A DNA stretch of 64,000 nucleotides from an uncultured Bacteroidales bacterium (GCA_949294195.1 CASFGK010000018.1:100351-164350), one strand, 5' to 3'; counted from the stretch's first letter, positions 38,460-49,839 are shown. A program made the numbers and translations. The notes: generated by a model not told the origin, from the letters alone.

Positions 38460-41127
38460 CTTCCTTTACCGGCAGAAATATCTTATTCCCTGCTTCATTT
38501 CCCGGCTGCCTGTTTCTGCGTGCAGCCTTTTTTTCCAACCTTGCCTTTTTCCGTTCCTGTCTGAGCAGGAATTTTTCCTTGTATTTTTCCAGCTCTATAA
38601 GATCTTTTCTGGCTTTTTCCTCTGTCTCAAGAATGAGCTTGAGCTTCCGGGACCGTTCCTTCTCCCTGCGCTTCTCCTCCTTTGCCTTCTTCCTGTCCTG
38701 ATCAGCCTGGTCCTTATCCGCCCACCGTTTTTCCCTGGCAGCTATCCGTGCGGCTCTCTTTTCCTCACGCTCTTTCCTTGCCTGCTCTCTCAGCTGGTCT
38801 TTGGTCAGGACCACAGAAGCCAGAGAATCTGCAATCTCCATCTGTCGTACCGAATCGGCAAAAGCAATGGAATCCGCCTTTGCCAAAGAATCAGCCGCAA
38901 ACGCAAGACTGTCCGCCAGAGCTATGGAATCAGCAACCGCCATTGAGTCCAGTCTGGCCACTGAAATGGAATCCTTGACAAACTGCTCATACCGCTGTCT
39001 GTCCTGTTCCATAAGCTGCCGCTCACGCTCTCTGACGCGGGCCAGAGAATCCCGGACCTGTATCTGGGTGTAAATATCATCAATATATCCCGGGAAATAC
39101 AAGCCGGTATGGACAAATGCCGCGTGCGGCCGCGATGCATAGTAGCGGCGCTCGGACGGTCTCAGCTCCAGAGGCGTGACTGCATACCTGTCAGCAGGAC
39201 GTTTCTCGGGCTGCCAGCAGAATCCCTTAAGCATCTGGTCATCTCTTGTCATCTGGGCCACGGGATAGGCGTCACTCTTGGCTGTATCGAAATAATATAT
39301 CCTGTTTACCGTTCCATCGACAAAAACAGCGGAAAGCATCTTGGAATCCTTCTTGTTCACTGTCGCCAGAACATCGTTTTCTTCCAGATAGAACAAGGCG
39401 GATGCCCCTCCCAGGGCATCGAATCTCTTCAACTGGGAATTCTCGTCGAAATACGCCATCATCTCCGTACTTCTGATCTGGTCAAAATGAATGCTGTCCT
39501 CCTGATTATGAACAAATGCGTTGGACATAAGACTCACCTTTTCCATCATGTTTCCACGCACAAGTGCAAACACACTGTCCGCCACATACTGCTGAGTCAC
39601 CTCATTCCAGATTATAGGCTGCTTGAAGAGTCTCGCTATGGAATCCAGATCGCAATACTCCAGAGAATCACACACTATCTGCATACTGCGTCTGTAAATC
39701 TTCACATTGTCCAAGGCCCTGACAAAACCTATCTTGGTCGTATCCGGGACTATCGGCGCTGCAGACGCACTGTCCGCCACGGCCAGGGAATCAATACCGG
39801 CCGACAGGGAATCCGCAGCGACAGACAGGGAGTCAGACATGACGGACAGAGAATCCGTCTTGACAGACAACGAATCGCCTGCCGAAGCGGCTCCTGCAGA
39901 CGAAGCCGCTTCAGTTCCTGCAGACGGGGATGCGGAAAGTGTTTTCCCTGCATCCTTGCCGTCAGTTTTCGAAGCAGTTCCCTTGTTTTGGATATCAGGT
40001 TTCCTGTTAGGATCGTTTTTCGCCGCCTCCTCTGCCTCTTTCGCGGCTTCCTCCGCCGCTTTCCTTCTGAAAGAAGAAACAGGATCGACATCCATTGCCG
40101 AAATCCTTGAGGCCGCCTCGTTGACCAGCAGGGTATCCACATCGCATTTCCTGACCGTATAGTAGATAAGGGTATCCGCCCCCAAATAAACAGTATCCCG
40201 CTGAGTTTCACTATCCTCAACTTCAGCCACTATAGCCGGGTTCCTGGTCATGGTCACTTGAGACAGCGAATCTATATAGGAAATACGGCCGGCAAGCCCC
40301 GAAACGTTCCTGGTCGTATCAGTCACCTGGGCATTTCCAAGCATGTCGACATCCATGGTAGTCCTGTAAAAATAAAGTGAGTCACTCCATCCCTCCTGGA
40401 CATCCGACATTACATGGACGTCATTCCTGAAAAAGAATATGTCCCTGCCTCTGTCATACCATCCGGCATTTGCGGACAGCATGTTCTCGTCTTTCCATGC
40501 ATCAGTTCCATAGCCGAAGGTAGCAAGGTTCCTGTCAGACTCGTACAGCAGCCGCGACGTTTTCACGAAAGCGGAATCCGTGAACATGTTCACATTATCG
40601 GTGAACGTAAAAAGCTTTATCTTGGACTCGTATTTCCCGTTTTCACTTTCTATTATCTGGCCGTCCTTGTCCTTCATCGAGCCTCCGCTGCGGAAAACGG
40701 CTATACTGTCCTTGGTGTTATAGTCCAGATTCTTCGTCCTCAGGATATTGTTGTCCTTATCCCTCAGCTGCACCACATCCCCCCTGAATTCGGCGAGATT
40801 GCGGTCGATGTAGTATACCATCTTCTCGCTCTGAAGCTCCGTTTCTTCCTGGATTATCCTCACATTCCCGATGGCATCAATGATCTTGGTATCGACATTC
40901 CACAATGCCGTATCACAATGAAGATAGGTATTGTTGTGCAGGAATACCGCCGGTCCGGTGACCTTTCTCAGACTCTGTCCGTCGATTTCGAGCAACTGTG
41001 CTTTCCTTGAACTTATAAGAGTGACTATACTATCCTCCGGCTCCTCCTTTTCCTGTGTCTGCGCGAAGGCATGGAAAGGGAGGAGCATTATGGTCAGGAA
41101 ATATATCAGTCTCCTTAAAAGGCCCAT
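38443..41127 (-). CDS. OstA/LptA-like envelope protein with repetitive tail
   Basis: An 894-residue exported protein (signal peptide about 1-22). Residues 35-340 form OstA/LptA-like beta strands (KVTGPAVFLHNNTYLHCDTALWNVDTKIIDAIGNVRI), related to proteins that carry LPS across the periplasm. A low-complexity Ala/Lys/Asp/Ser part (352-456) contains DSLSV-type repeats. A second OstA-like block follows (about 465-680), then a second Ala/Asp/Ser repeat (719-770) and a strongly charged Lys/Arg/Glu helical tail (776-875). It follows surA by 5 nt and overlaps bioB. Confidence 0.8.
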   Translation of the reverse strand: MGLLRRLIYFLTIMLLPFHAFAQTQEKEEPEDSIVTLISSRKAQLLEIDGQSLRKVTGPAVFLHNNTYLHCDTALWNVDTKIIDAIGNVRIIQEETELQSEKMVYYIDRNLAEFRGDVVQLRDKDNNILRTKNLDYNTKDSIAVFRSGGSMKDKDGQIIESENGKYESKIKLFTFTDNVNMFTDSAFVKTSRLLYESDRNLATFGYGTDAWKDENMLSANAGWYDRGRDIFFFRNDVHVMSDVQEGWSDSLYFYRTTMDVDMLGNAQVTDTTRNVSGLAGRISYIDSLSQVTMTRNPAIVAEVEDSETQRDTVYLGADTLIYYTVRKCDVDTLLVNEAASRISAMDVDPVSSFRRKAAEEAAKEAEEAAKNDPNRKPDIQNKGTASKTDGKDAGKTLSASPSAGTEAASSAGAASAGDSLSVKTDSLSVMSDSLSVAADSLSAGIDSLAVADSASAAPIVPDTTKIGFVRALDNVKIYRRSMQIVCDSLEYCDLDSIARLFKQPIIWNEVTQQYVADSVFALVRGNMMEKVSLMSNAFVHNQEDSIHFDQIRSTEMMAYFDENSQLKRFDALGGASALFYLEENDVLATVNKKDSKMLSAVFVDGTVNRIYYFDTAKSDAYPVAQMTRDDQMLKGFCWQPEKRPADRYAVTPLELRPSERRYYASRPHAAFVHTGLYFPGYIDDIYTQIQVRDSLARVRERERQLMEQDRQRYEQFVKDSISVARLDSMAVADSIALADSLAFAADSLAKADSIAFADSVRQMEIADSLASVVLTKDQLREQARKEREEKRAARIAAREKRWADKDQADQDRKKAKEEKRREKERSRKLKLILETEEKARKDLIELEKYKEKFLLRQERKKARLEKKAARRNRQPGNEAGNKIFLPVKEDEEKL
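38818..38973 (-). repeat. DSxA-type amino-acid repeat in OstA-like gene
   Basis: Degenerate short repeats encode residues 719-770, with units such as DSIALA, DSLAFAA, DSLAKA, DSIAFA and DSVRQM. The DNA units are diverged, so this is an old or selected protein repeat and not a recent expansion. Confidence 0.7.
39769..39876 (-). repeat. DSLSV-type amino-acid repeat in OstA-like gene
   Basis: Residues 418-453 consist of about five units of seven residues (DSLSVKT, DSLSVMS, DSLSVAA, DSLSAGI, DSLAVA). The 21-nt DNA units share GACAG and GAATC-like words but differ at many positions. Confidence 0.75.
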
Positions 41128-41132
41128 AAGAA

Positions 41133-42512
41133 TCAGTTGTCTCTGAACTTGTCAGCCCAGCCGTCATGGTCGAACTCACAATATTTGAACAGAGGATCGA
41201 TAACTATATATGTAGTCTTGAGTTTGGAAGCGATGAACTCGTCGACGGCTTTCATGGAAGCTTCCTGCTCCACCTGACCGACAAGCAGACTGTAATCATT
41301 TTCAAATGATGCAGTGTGTGCAGGCAATATTTTGTCAACCTTTATTATCTTATATACGGTATTTCCGTTTCTACCCTCATTGTCAAGGGATTCGACCGGA
41401 TCGGAAATTTCACCTTCCTTCAAATCCTTGATTGCGGCGTAGTCCTGCGGCTTCAGCTGGTCGATTTCAAAATATGAAGAGCCTGTATTGGGGTCTGCCA
41501 TCTGGCCTCCGTTTGTCTTTGTAGCAGGATCTTCAGAATAGAATCTTGCAGCCATCTCGAACGTAACGGCTCCGTTAGTCATTTCCGTCTTGAGACTGTC
41601 CAGCACATTGAATGCCTTGGTACGGTCTTCATCCGTGTATTCAGGCTTCAGGAGAATATGCCTTGCGTTGAACATATCTCCTTTCTTTTCAAGCACTTCT
41701 ATGATATGAAACCCGTCCGGTGTCTCTACGATCTGTGAAACCACCCCCGGCTTTAGCGCCATGGCGGCATCGGAAAACGCAGGCCAGAAAATGGACTTTG
41801 AAGCCATACCGAGCTCTCCTCCTTTCAAGGCGCTTCCCGGATCCTGTGAATAGATACGTGCAAGAGTGGAAAACTTCTCCCCGTTGATAATCCTTTCACG
41901 GATGGCAAGAAGTCTCTCCTTCACCGCCAGATTGGCGGCCTCCCTGTCCGGATATATGCATATCTGGCTGAGCTGGTACTTTATAGGCACTACAGGCAGG
42001 TCATCGGGATCAGTCTTCTTGAGGTACTCCTCCACATCATGCGGTGTCACTTCCGGAATATCGGACATGATATTGTCCTGCATCTGCTGCGTCAGGCTCT
42101 GGTCCTGAAAAGCTTCCCTCCACTCCTGACGGAGCTTGTACAGCGGCTTGCCGAACTGCTTTTCCATGCCTTCGTCCCCTCCGAAATAGGTTCTGAACTG
42201 ATCGATCCTGTTCTGGAGCGCCCCTTCCACCATATCATTGTTGACAGAAAGCGAGTCAAGCCTTGCCTGCATAAGGAAAAGCTTGGAGACCATCATGTTT
42301 TCCAGGATTTCACACCTTGCGTCCCTGTCGGAGGAAAAACCCTGCGCCTTCATAATCTGCACCTCTTCCTCGAGCTGCGAAATCATTATCATCTCGTTGC
42401 CTACTACCGCTATCGTCTTGTCTATAATACCATTAGGATATTTCTGCCCGTATGCCATACATGAAATCCCGGCAAGGGCCAAAGCAACAGCAGTTCTCAA
42501 AAAATTACCCAT
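41133..42512 (-). CDS. SurA-like periplasmic peptidyl-prolyl isomerase
   Basis: A 459-residue chaperone with a signal peptide (1-22). The N-terminal SurA helical region (IIDKTIAVVGNEMIMISQLEEEVQIMKAQG) is followed by two parvulin/PpiC-type domains. The first contains FSTLARIYSQDPGSALKGGELGM and ends in TPDGFHIIEVLEKKGD; the second starts NARHILLKP and contains AARFYSEDPATKTNGGQM. Such proteins escort outer-membrane proteins across the periplasm. It lies 18 nt after a related lipoprotein gene and 5 nt before the OstA-like gene. Confidence 0.92.
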   Translation of the reverse strand: MGNFLRTAVALALAGISCMAYGQKYPNGIIDKTIAVVGNEMIMISQLEEEVQIMKAQGFSSDRDARCEILENMMVSKLFLMQARLDSLSVNNDMVEGALQNRIDQFRTYFGGDEGMEKQFGKPLYKLRQEWREAFQDQSLTQQMQDNIMSDIPEVTPHDVEEYLKKTDPDDLPVVPIKYQLSQICIYPDREAANLAVKERLLAIRERIINGEKFSTLARIYSQDPGSALKGGELGMASKSIFWPAFSDAAMALKPGVVSQIVETPDGFHIIEVLEKKGDMFNARHILLKPEYTDEDRTKAFNVLDSLKTEMTNGAVTFEMAARFYSEDPATKTNGGQMADPNTGSSYFEIDQLKPQDYAAIKDLKEGEISDPVESLDNEGRNGNTVYKIIKVDKILPAHTASFENDYSLLVGQVEQEASMKAVDEFIASKLKTTYIVIDPLFKYCEFDHDGWADKFRDN

Positions 42513-42530
42513 CTTAGTGCCTGTTATAAT

Positions 42531-43394
42531 CTATAAAATCTCAAACTTGCCTTTCGAGCGCGCGTCCTCCAGCAAGTCCCGTTCCAAATCGTTTATCAGA
42601 GCCTGTTTTCTGGTGCTGACAATTATATCTTTGATGCGTTCTTCGCAATATTCCAGCGGAGCTGTTTCTCCGGCCGCAATATAGTCGACAATATAGGCTA
42701 CGTTCAGTTTTCCCGAAGCCGCATCCCTGGTCTCTACCATGGAACGCACCACCTTTGACAGAAGTGTTCCATAGTCCATTCCGAAACTCCTGGCCAGCTG
42801 GACAATGCTTATCCATCTGCCGGAATAGTCAGTATAGACATCCGCTGAAAAATATGCCAGACTGTCCGCCTCGACAAGATCCTCCACAGCCGTAGAAGCC
42901 ATTTTCTTCTTGATAAGCTCCACATTAGGAGAATCGGACGAAATACGCATGTACCTGACCTTGGCTATGGGGGCATCCAGGACAAACTGATCCCTGCGTT
43001 CCGTATAATAATTCCTTATCTCGCTTTCCGTCACAGCCGTGTCAAGCCGCTCGTTCACATATTTCTGCTCATACTTGTATTTCAGCAGCGAACGTCTGTA
43101 TTCTTCCAGCTCTTTCGTGACATCCTTGTCGCTTTTGGACAGTCTTGATTCCGCCACATCAAGGAAAACGGCATCTGAAGCCCATGTATTGATATACTGG
43201 AGAGCCAGAGCAATGCTGTCCTGCGGCGTCGCTGCCGGCGGGATTACCTTCTCCACCTCGCTCTTGTACAAATAGTACTTTCCTACCCTTGCAACGATCT
43301 GGTCATCATGAATAAGTGATGAAATCGCCCTGCATGACGCCACGGTCAGCAAGACGATTCCGGCTAAAATCCATATACTGCCACGATTCCGCAT
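42531..43394 (-). CDS. SurA/PpiC-type lipoprotein
   Basis: A 287-residue lipoprotein: signal segment ending in LLTVASC with lipidation at Cys21. The rest is helical and resembles the N-terminal chaperone region of SurA/PpiC proteins (VARVGKYYLYKSEVEKVIPP..., LESEIRNYYTERRDQF-like segments). A clear catalytic parvulin core is not recognisable, so isomerase activity is doubtful. It lies between guaB (16 nt upstream) and the SurA-like gene (18 nt downstream). Confidence 0.75.
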   Translation of the reverse strand: MRNRGSIWILAGIVLLTVASCRAISSLIHDDQIVARVGKYYLYKSEVEKVIPPAATPQDSIALALQYINTWASDAVFLDVAESRLSKSDKDVTKELEEYRRSLLKYKYEQKYVNERLDTAVTESEIRNYYTERRDQFVLDAPIAKVRYMRISSDSPNVELIKKKMASTAVEDLVEADSLAYFSADVYTDYSGRWISIVQLARSFGMDYGTLLSKVVRSMVETRDAASGKLNVAYIVDYIAAGETAPLEYCEERIKDIIVSTRKQALINDLERDLLEDARSKGKFEIL

Positions 43395-43410
43395 TCTCTC
43401 CAGAACAGTC

Positions 43411-44931
<1,521 letters not shown>

Positions 44932-44942
44932 TTTATTATTTT

Positions 44943-45929
44943 TTATAGCAGTCTTCCTTGCCAGGTATCACGCTCTTCCAGACGCTCTTCCAACAGCCGG
45001 AGCAGTTCCGTATTGCGTATCAGGCCCCATGGGGTGTCATTCACAAAGCGCGGAGGCACTTCACCTGCAAAACGTTCTATATAAAGGTCCGGACGCAACC
45101 GCTCCAGCATATCGGCGAAAAAATCAATATAGCCGTCAAGTGTAAACTTCACGAAATCCTCAGGGTGCACAGCAAACTCCTTCTCCATACGTGTTCCCTT
45201 GACTATCTGCAGCTGGTGGAACTTCACGGATCTGAGAGGCAGTTCATTTACCAATGCCGTTTCCTCCAGCATCATCTCCACGGATTCTCCCGGCAGACCG
45301 AGGATGAAATGGGCTCCGGTGTCTATGCCACGCCCGGCGGTAAGCTCCACAGCCTTGCGGGCGCAGGCGAAATCATGTCCCCGGTTTATACGCGACAAAG
45401 TACTGTCATAGCATGACTCGATGCCATACTCGACAATGACGACAGGAGCCTTCCTTTCCACGCCTCCGACAGTACGCGACCAGCCGGGCAAAGCCTCTCC
45501 GCGGACAAGAGAAGAAAGCCAGTCCAGTTTCTCTTCATCTACACAGTCCGGGCGTGTACCGATCACGATTCCCGCCACCTGAGGATGGGAAAGAGCCTCC
45601 GCATAAAGGGAGCGAAGCCTCCCGAGCGGAGCGTATGTGTTTGAATACGACTGGAAATAAGCCAGATAGTGAGACGCATTCCTGTAACGGACCTTATGGA
45701 ATCCGATACCTTCGTCTATCTGCTCCCGGATAGGTTTGCCTGCACTGCTGTATGCCGGATGGAAAGCCGCGTTGTCACAGTACGTACATCCCCCTCGCCC
45801 CACGGTGCCGTCCCTGTTAGGACAAGTGAAGCCTGCATCGATCACTATCTTCTGCAGGCGTTCACCGTATGTTTTCCTGAAATATCCGACAAAGGAATTG
45901 TATCTTCTGCCGTCTGGAAAGCCGGGCAT
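44943..45929 (-). CDS. Radical SAM protein, YhcC/TIGR01212-like
   Basis: A 328-residue radical SAM protein. The cluster region CPNRDGTVGRGGCTYCDN has the long first Cys spacing of the YhcC/TIGR01212 family, followed by FQSYSNTYAP, GTRPDCVDEEKL, EYGIESCYD and HFILGLPGES. The family's reaction is not established in general. The ATG at 45929 lies 2 nt past the galE stop and fits the family's usual start; upstream ATG/GTG codons lie inside galE. Confidence 0.88.
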   Translation of the reverse strand: MPGFPDGRRYNSFVGYFRKTYGERLQKIVIDAGFTCPNRDGTVGRGGCTYCDNAAFHPAYSSAGKPIREQIDEGIGFHKVRYRNASHYLAYFQSYSNTYAPLGRLRSLYAEALSHPQVAGIVIGTRPDCVDEEKLDWLSSLVRGEALPGWSRTVGGVERKAPVVIVEYGIESCYDSTLSRINRGHDFACARKAVELTAGRGIDTGAHFILGLPGESVEMMLEETALVNELPLRSVKFHQLQIVKGTRMEKEFAVHPEDFVKFTLDGYIDFFADMLERLRPDLYIERFAGEVPPRFVNDTPWGLIRNTELLRLLEERLEERDTWQGRLL

Positions 45930-45931
45930 GT

Positions 45932-47005
45932 CTATCTGGAGGTTTCTTTCAGATGGCACTCCCATTTCCACGCAGACTCAAGTGTCTGGTCGATAGTGCG
46001 TCCGGCTTTCCACCCGAGTTTCTTTTCCGCAAGCGACGGATCAGCCCAGATGGCAGTGACGTCACCGGCACGGCGTGGAGCGAACTTGTAGTTGAGCTTC
46101 AGACCGTTGACCTTTTCAAAGGTAGTGACGAGCTCGAGCACTGAAACAGGGCGGCCTGTCCCGATGTTGTAAATTTCATAATCTTCTTCCATCTTTCCGT
46201 CCAGCATCCTTGACACAGCCGCAACATGTGCTTTTGCAAGATCCACAATATCAATATAATCCCTCAGACACGTACCGTCAGGAGTAGGATAATCGTTGCC
46301 GAAAATGCTCAGGCACTCGCGCTTGCCGGCTGCCGTCTGGGTGATGTACGGAACAAGGTTGTTGGGCACCCCGCGCGGAAGCTCGCCGATAAGGGCTGAC
46401 GGATGCGCTCCGATAGGATTGAAATATCTCAGGGCTATGCCTTTTACAGGTCCCTGCCTGTCAAGCCCGGGCATCACTTCATCCCCGTAAACGGCTGTAG
46501 CTTTCACTGTATCCCTGAGGATGTCTTCGCATATCTGTTTTGTATTTCCGTAAGGAGAAGTGGCAGGCTGACGCTCCGACTGCTCTGTGACAGGAAGCTT
46601 GTCCGTCTCGCCGTACACCGTTGCCGAGGACGAGAAGAGGACGTTGCATCCGCCGTGACTTTTCGCAGCATCCAGGATGTTCAGGAAAGACATGAGGTTG
46701 TTCTTGTAATACTTCACAGGCTCGGCAACAGACTCGCCTACAGCCTTGAAAGCGGCGAAATGGATGACTGCATCAATCCTGAAGTCAGTAAAAAGCTTGT
46801 CTACGGACTCGTAGTCGCAGCAGTCGATCTTCTCGAACGGGATATCATTCCTGCCGGTAATTTTTTTTACACCCTCAAAACAGGTCATGTCGCAATTCGA
46901 CATATTGTCCGCAACGACGACATCATATCCTGCCTGGATAAGCTCCACGGAGACATGGCTGCCGATATAGCCGGCTCCGCCGGAAACCAAAACACGTTTT
47001 GCCAT
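45932..47005 (-). CDS. galE: UDP-glucose 4-epimerase
   Basis: A 357-residue short-chain dehydrogenase-type epimerase that interconverts UDP-glucose and UDP-galactose. NAD binding is by VSGGAGYIGSHVSVEL. The catalytic Ser and Tyr-Lys are in SSSATVYGE and SPYGNTK; GIALRYFNPIGAHPS and TPDGTCLRDYIDI are classic GalE segments. It is followed 2 nt later by the radical SAM gene. Confidence 0.95.
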   Translation of the reverse strand: MAKRVLVSGGAGYIGSHVSVELIQAGYDVVVADNMSNCDMTCFEGVKKITGRNDIPFEKIDCCDYESVDKLFTDFRIDAVIHFAAFKAVGESVAEPVKYYKNNLMSFLNILDAAKSHGGCNVLFSSSATVYGETDKLPVTEQSERQPATSPYGNTKQICEDILRDTVKATAVYGDEVMPGLDRQGPVKGIALRYFNPIGAHPSALIGELPRGVPNNLVPYITQTAAGKRECLSIFGNDYPTPDGTCLRDYIDIVDLAKAHVAAVSRMLDGKMEEDYEIYNIGTGRPVSVLELVTTFEKVNGLKLNYKFAPRRAGDVTAIWADPSLAEKKLGWKAGRTIDQTLESAWKWECHLKETSR

Positions 47006-47050
47006 AATTCAAAAAATATTTATTATTGTACGATAGACTTGCAAACCAGA

Positions 47051-47058
47051 CAAAGTTA
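47051..47058 (-). promoter_or_regulatory. -7 element of galE
   Basis: TAACTTTG on the minus strand matches TAnnTTTG, 46 nt upstream of the galE ATG. No TTTG was found at the expected -33 position. Confidence 0.42.
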
Positions 47059-47066
47059 CTAAAAAT

Positions 47067-48590
47067 ATGAATATAAAGTTTCTCTGCGGAAGCATAATGG
47101 GACTTGCATCGGCCATTATTTTCCCGTTTGCCGCCAGATCACAGAGTCCCGGCGCCTTACAGACTGAATCCCCGCAGGATTATTTTTCGGACAATATCTC
47201 CGACGGGTGGCTGGAACATGCTTCTGCCGCCGTTTTTGCCGTAAAGATATCGGGAGATACTGTCGCATGCAACGGAAGCAGGAAGATGCTGGTTCCAGCC
47301 TCAACAATGAAAGCCATAACCACAGGTCTGGCCATGCACTCGCTCGGAGCTGACTACAGGTTCGGGACAAGCATAGGCTACAGCGGGACAATCTCGGAAG
47401 GAATCCTTCATGGAGACCTGTATATAATAGGCGGAGGGGATCCTGTCCTCGGTTCTGAGAACCATATTGCAGAACCTGTGGAAAAGACTTTCGGGACATG
47501 GAAAGCATTGCTTTCAGAAGCAGGAATACGGAAAATCGAAGGCAGGGTCATCGGAGATGACAGGTTTTTCGACCGGATTGCCGAAATAGATTCGTGGCAA
47601 TGGAATGACATCGGCACATACTACGGCACCGGAGTCAGCGGACTGTCCTTCAACGAGAACATGCAGAGCATCAGCGTCTCCCCGGGAGACGCTCCGGGCA
47701 AGCCGCTGAAAGTCAGCACAGGCTATCCCCGGCTCCCCTGGATGGAATACAGTTTTCCATGCACTACAGGAAAAGCCGGGACAGGAAATACACTGTATAT
47801 GTATACGACACCGTTCGCTCCGGCAGGAGAAATGAGAGGGACTCTGGCCATAGACAGAAAAACCAGGACAGAACAAGTGAGCAACAAGTTTCCGGCATAC
47901 ACATGTGCCTGGCACTTCGTTGAATACCTGGACGGATGCGGGGTGCCGTGCAGCGGCGGGGCTGCCGATCTGGGAAACGTTTTCGGAATACCGAAAAACG
48001 AAATCATACCACAGGACAGCCTTATTCTGCTGGGCACCACGTTTTCTCCATACCTGTCCGACATAGTATCCGAGACAAATCATGAAAGCAACAACATGTA
48101 TGCGGAAACACTGTTCAAGACACTGGGGAAAGAATACTGCGGCACAGGCTGCTACGATTCTGCAAAAGCCGCCGTACTCAGTCTGCTAGAAGAACTCGGT
48201 ACGGAAACGGAAAGAGGCATCTGCATAGCAGACGGAAGCGGACTGTCCCGTCAGGGCTGCATGTCACCTGAATTCATGTGCGGTTTCCTCAAAGCAATGA
48301 TGGACTCCCCTTCTTTCGGCCTGTATGCGGAAAGCCTTCCCAGGCCTGGAAGTCCCGGAACTCTGATAAATGCCATGCGCAAATACCCGGCTGATTCAAA
48401 ATCGCGGATCAGGATGAAAAGCGGCTCGATGACAGGCGTCAGATGCTACTGCGGATACATCATCCCGACTGAAGGCAGCCGGGATGACACTATAGTATTC
48501 TCGATAATGGTAAACAATTACTTCGGACCTTCATCCCGCCTGCAGGCGTTCCTGGACAGAATGATTTACCTTATGTCTATGGAAAACTGA
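47067..48590 (+). CDS. dacB: D-Ala-D-Ala carboxypeptidase/endopeptidase, PBP4 (S13) type
   Basis: A 507-residue penicillin-binding protein that trims or opens peptidoglycan cross-links in the periplasm. A signal peptide (about 1-25) is followed by the S13 active-site motifs: Ser79-x-x-Lys82 (PASTMK), Ser341-Asn-Asn343 (HESNNMYAE) and the KSG box in RMKSGSMTGVRCYCGYI. The inserted domain between SxxK and SxN is typical of class C PBPs. It converges on the MFS gene with only 1 nt between stop codons. Confidence 0.93.
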   Translation: MNIKFLCGSIMGLASAIIFPFAARSQSPGALQTESPQDYFSDNISDGWLEHASAAVFAVKISGDTVACNGSRKMLVPASTMKAITTGLAMHSLGADYRFGTSIGYSGTISEGILHGDLYIIGGGDPVLGSENHIAEPVEKTFGTWKALLSEAGIRKIEGRVIGDDRFFDRIAEIDSWQWNDIGTYYGTGVSGLSFNENMQSISVSPGDAPGKPLKVSTGYPRLPWMEYSFPCTTGKAGTGNTLYMYTTPFAPAGEMRGTLAIDRKTRTEQVSNKFPAYTCAWHFVEYLDGCGVPCSGGAADLGNVFGIPKNEIIPQDSLILLGTTFSPYLSDIVSETNHESNNMYAETLFKTLGKEYCGTGCYDSAKAAVLSLLEELGTETERGICIADGSGLSRQGCMSPEFMCGFLKAMMDSPSFGLYAESLPRPGSPGTLINAMRKYPADSKSRIRMKSGSMTGVRCYCGYIIPTEGSRDDTIVFSIMVNNYFGPSSRLQAFLDRMIYLMSMEN

Positions 48591-48591
48591 C

Positions 48592-49839
48592 CTATACGGA
48601 TATTTTCCTGTTCACATTCTTGTATCCGGCCGAAGCATAGTAGAGGATGAATGCAAGGCAGGCGAATATCAGCCACAGCGAATTGAGGAATCCGACCAGA
48701 TCGGCAAGCAGACCCTGAAGGAGAGGGATGACTCCGCCGCCGCAGACCATCAGCATGAAGAATCCCGAAGCCTCTGCAGTGTATTTGCCGAGACCGTCTA
48801 CCGCAAGGTTGAAAATGGCGCCCCACATTACTGATGTAAAAAGTCCGCAAAGGATAAGGAACAGGACGTTGACCGGAATATCCGTACCGTAACGTCCGAA
48901 TACGAACATTATCTTGGACGGGGTGAATATCGCCATGACAATCAGAGCGAGAGCCCCGAAGGCCGCAAACGAAAGCATGTCATGACTGGAAAATCTTGCC
49001 CCGTAATATCCTCCGACAGCTCTTCCTATAAACATGCACAGCCAGTATGAACTTACGATAATGCCTGCTTTCAGAGGGTGGATACCCATATCATGAATAA
49101 GATAAATATTGGCCGAATTGGCGATGCTGATTTCAACTCCGACATAAAGGAAAATGGCGACTGCCCCAAGGACGAAATGCCTGAAAGAAAGATAGCTTAC
49201 AGAACCTCTTGCCGGCAGGAGCTGCAGTTTTGCATGAGGGTCTCTGTCAGGTTCCGGAATCGGAGTGAAGAATATGATGATGAAAGCTATGAGGAAAATA
49301 CCCATGATAACCAGGAAAACCGGATCCGCATCCTTGATGGTATGGCTGGTATGGCGTCCCATAAGCCAGCCGACGACAAACGGGATAACCGTAGCTGCCA
49401 ATGAGTTGAATGACCCTCCGACCTGTATGAGCTGGTTACCCCTGTTTCCTCCTCCTCCGATAGTATTCAGCATCGGGTTGACCACCGCATTGAGCATACA
49501 CATGGAAAAGCCGGCAACGAATGCCCCAAGAAGATAAACCCAGAAACTGGCTGTGATACCGGACAGAAACAGCAGACCGACACCGGCAAAACCGATTCCC
49601 GTAGCTATCAGAGCCGAAATTTTATAGCCGTATTTTTTCAGAAGAAAACCGGCCGGAAGCCCCATAAGGGCATATGCCATGAAATTCAACAGATTGCCGA
49701 GCTGAGACGCCCAGTTGCTCAAACCGAACTGGAATTTGACTATCACACCCAGCGGATTCTGGAGACCGGTAACGAATGCTATCATGAAAAACAGTATGAA
49801 CATGACCAGAATCGCCGGAATATACTTTCTTCTGCCCAT
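48592..49839 (-). CDS. Sugar MFS transporter, FucP/GluP-like (copy 1)
   Basis: A 415-residue, 12-helix major facilitator of the fucose/glucose-galactose permease group. FVTGLQNPLGVIVKFQFGLSNWASQLGNLLNFMAYALMGLPAGFLLKKYGYK is the family N-terminus, with NAVVNPMLNTIGGGGNRGNQLIQVGGSFNSL before the central loop and SVMWGAIFNLAVDGLGKYTAEASGFFMLMVCGGGVIP near the end. It is clearly related to the gene at 50936-52219, so the two arose by duplication. The sugar is unknown. It has its own -7 element and lies downstream of a strong terminator. Confidence 0.92.
   Translation of the reverse strand: MGRRKYIPAILVMFILFFMIAFVTGLQNPLGVIVKFQFGLSNWASQLGNLLNFMAYALMGLPAGFLLKKYGYKISALIATGIGFAGVGLLFLSGITASFWVYLLGAFVAGFSMCMLNAVVNPMLNTIGGGGNRGNQLIQVGGSFNSLAATVIPFVVGWLMGRHTSHTIKDADPVFLVIMGIFLIAFIIIFFTPIPEPDRDPHAKLQLLPARGSVSYLSFRHFVLGAVAIFLYVGVEISIANSANIYLIHDMGIHPLKAGIIVSSYWLCMFIGRAVGGYYGARFSSHDMLSFAAFGALALIVMAIFTPSKIMFVFGRYGTDIPVNVLFLILCGLFTSVMWGAIFNLAVDGLGKYTAEASGFFMLMVCGGGVIPLLQGLLADLVGFLNSLWLIFACLAFILYYASAGYKNVNRKISV

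Noticed and set aside
38818-39876. Repeated DNA words in the OstA-like gene as a CRISPR or tandem-repeat array
   Set aside because: Units are 18-24 nt, diverged, in frame and encode DSLSV/DSxA protein repeats; no constant repeat with unique spacers.
39109-40110. Long plus-strand open frame opposite the OstA-like gene
   Set aside because: Its Arg/Gln-rich repeats are a by-product of the DSLSV repeat on the other strand.
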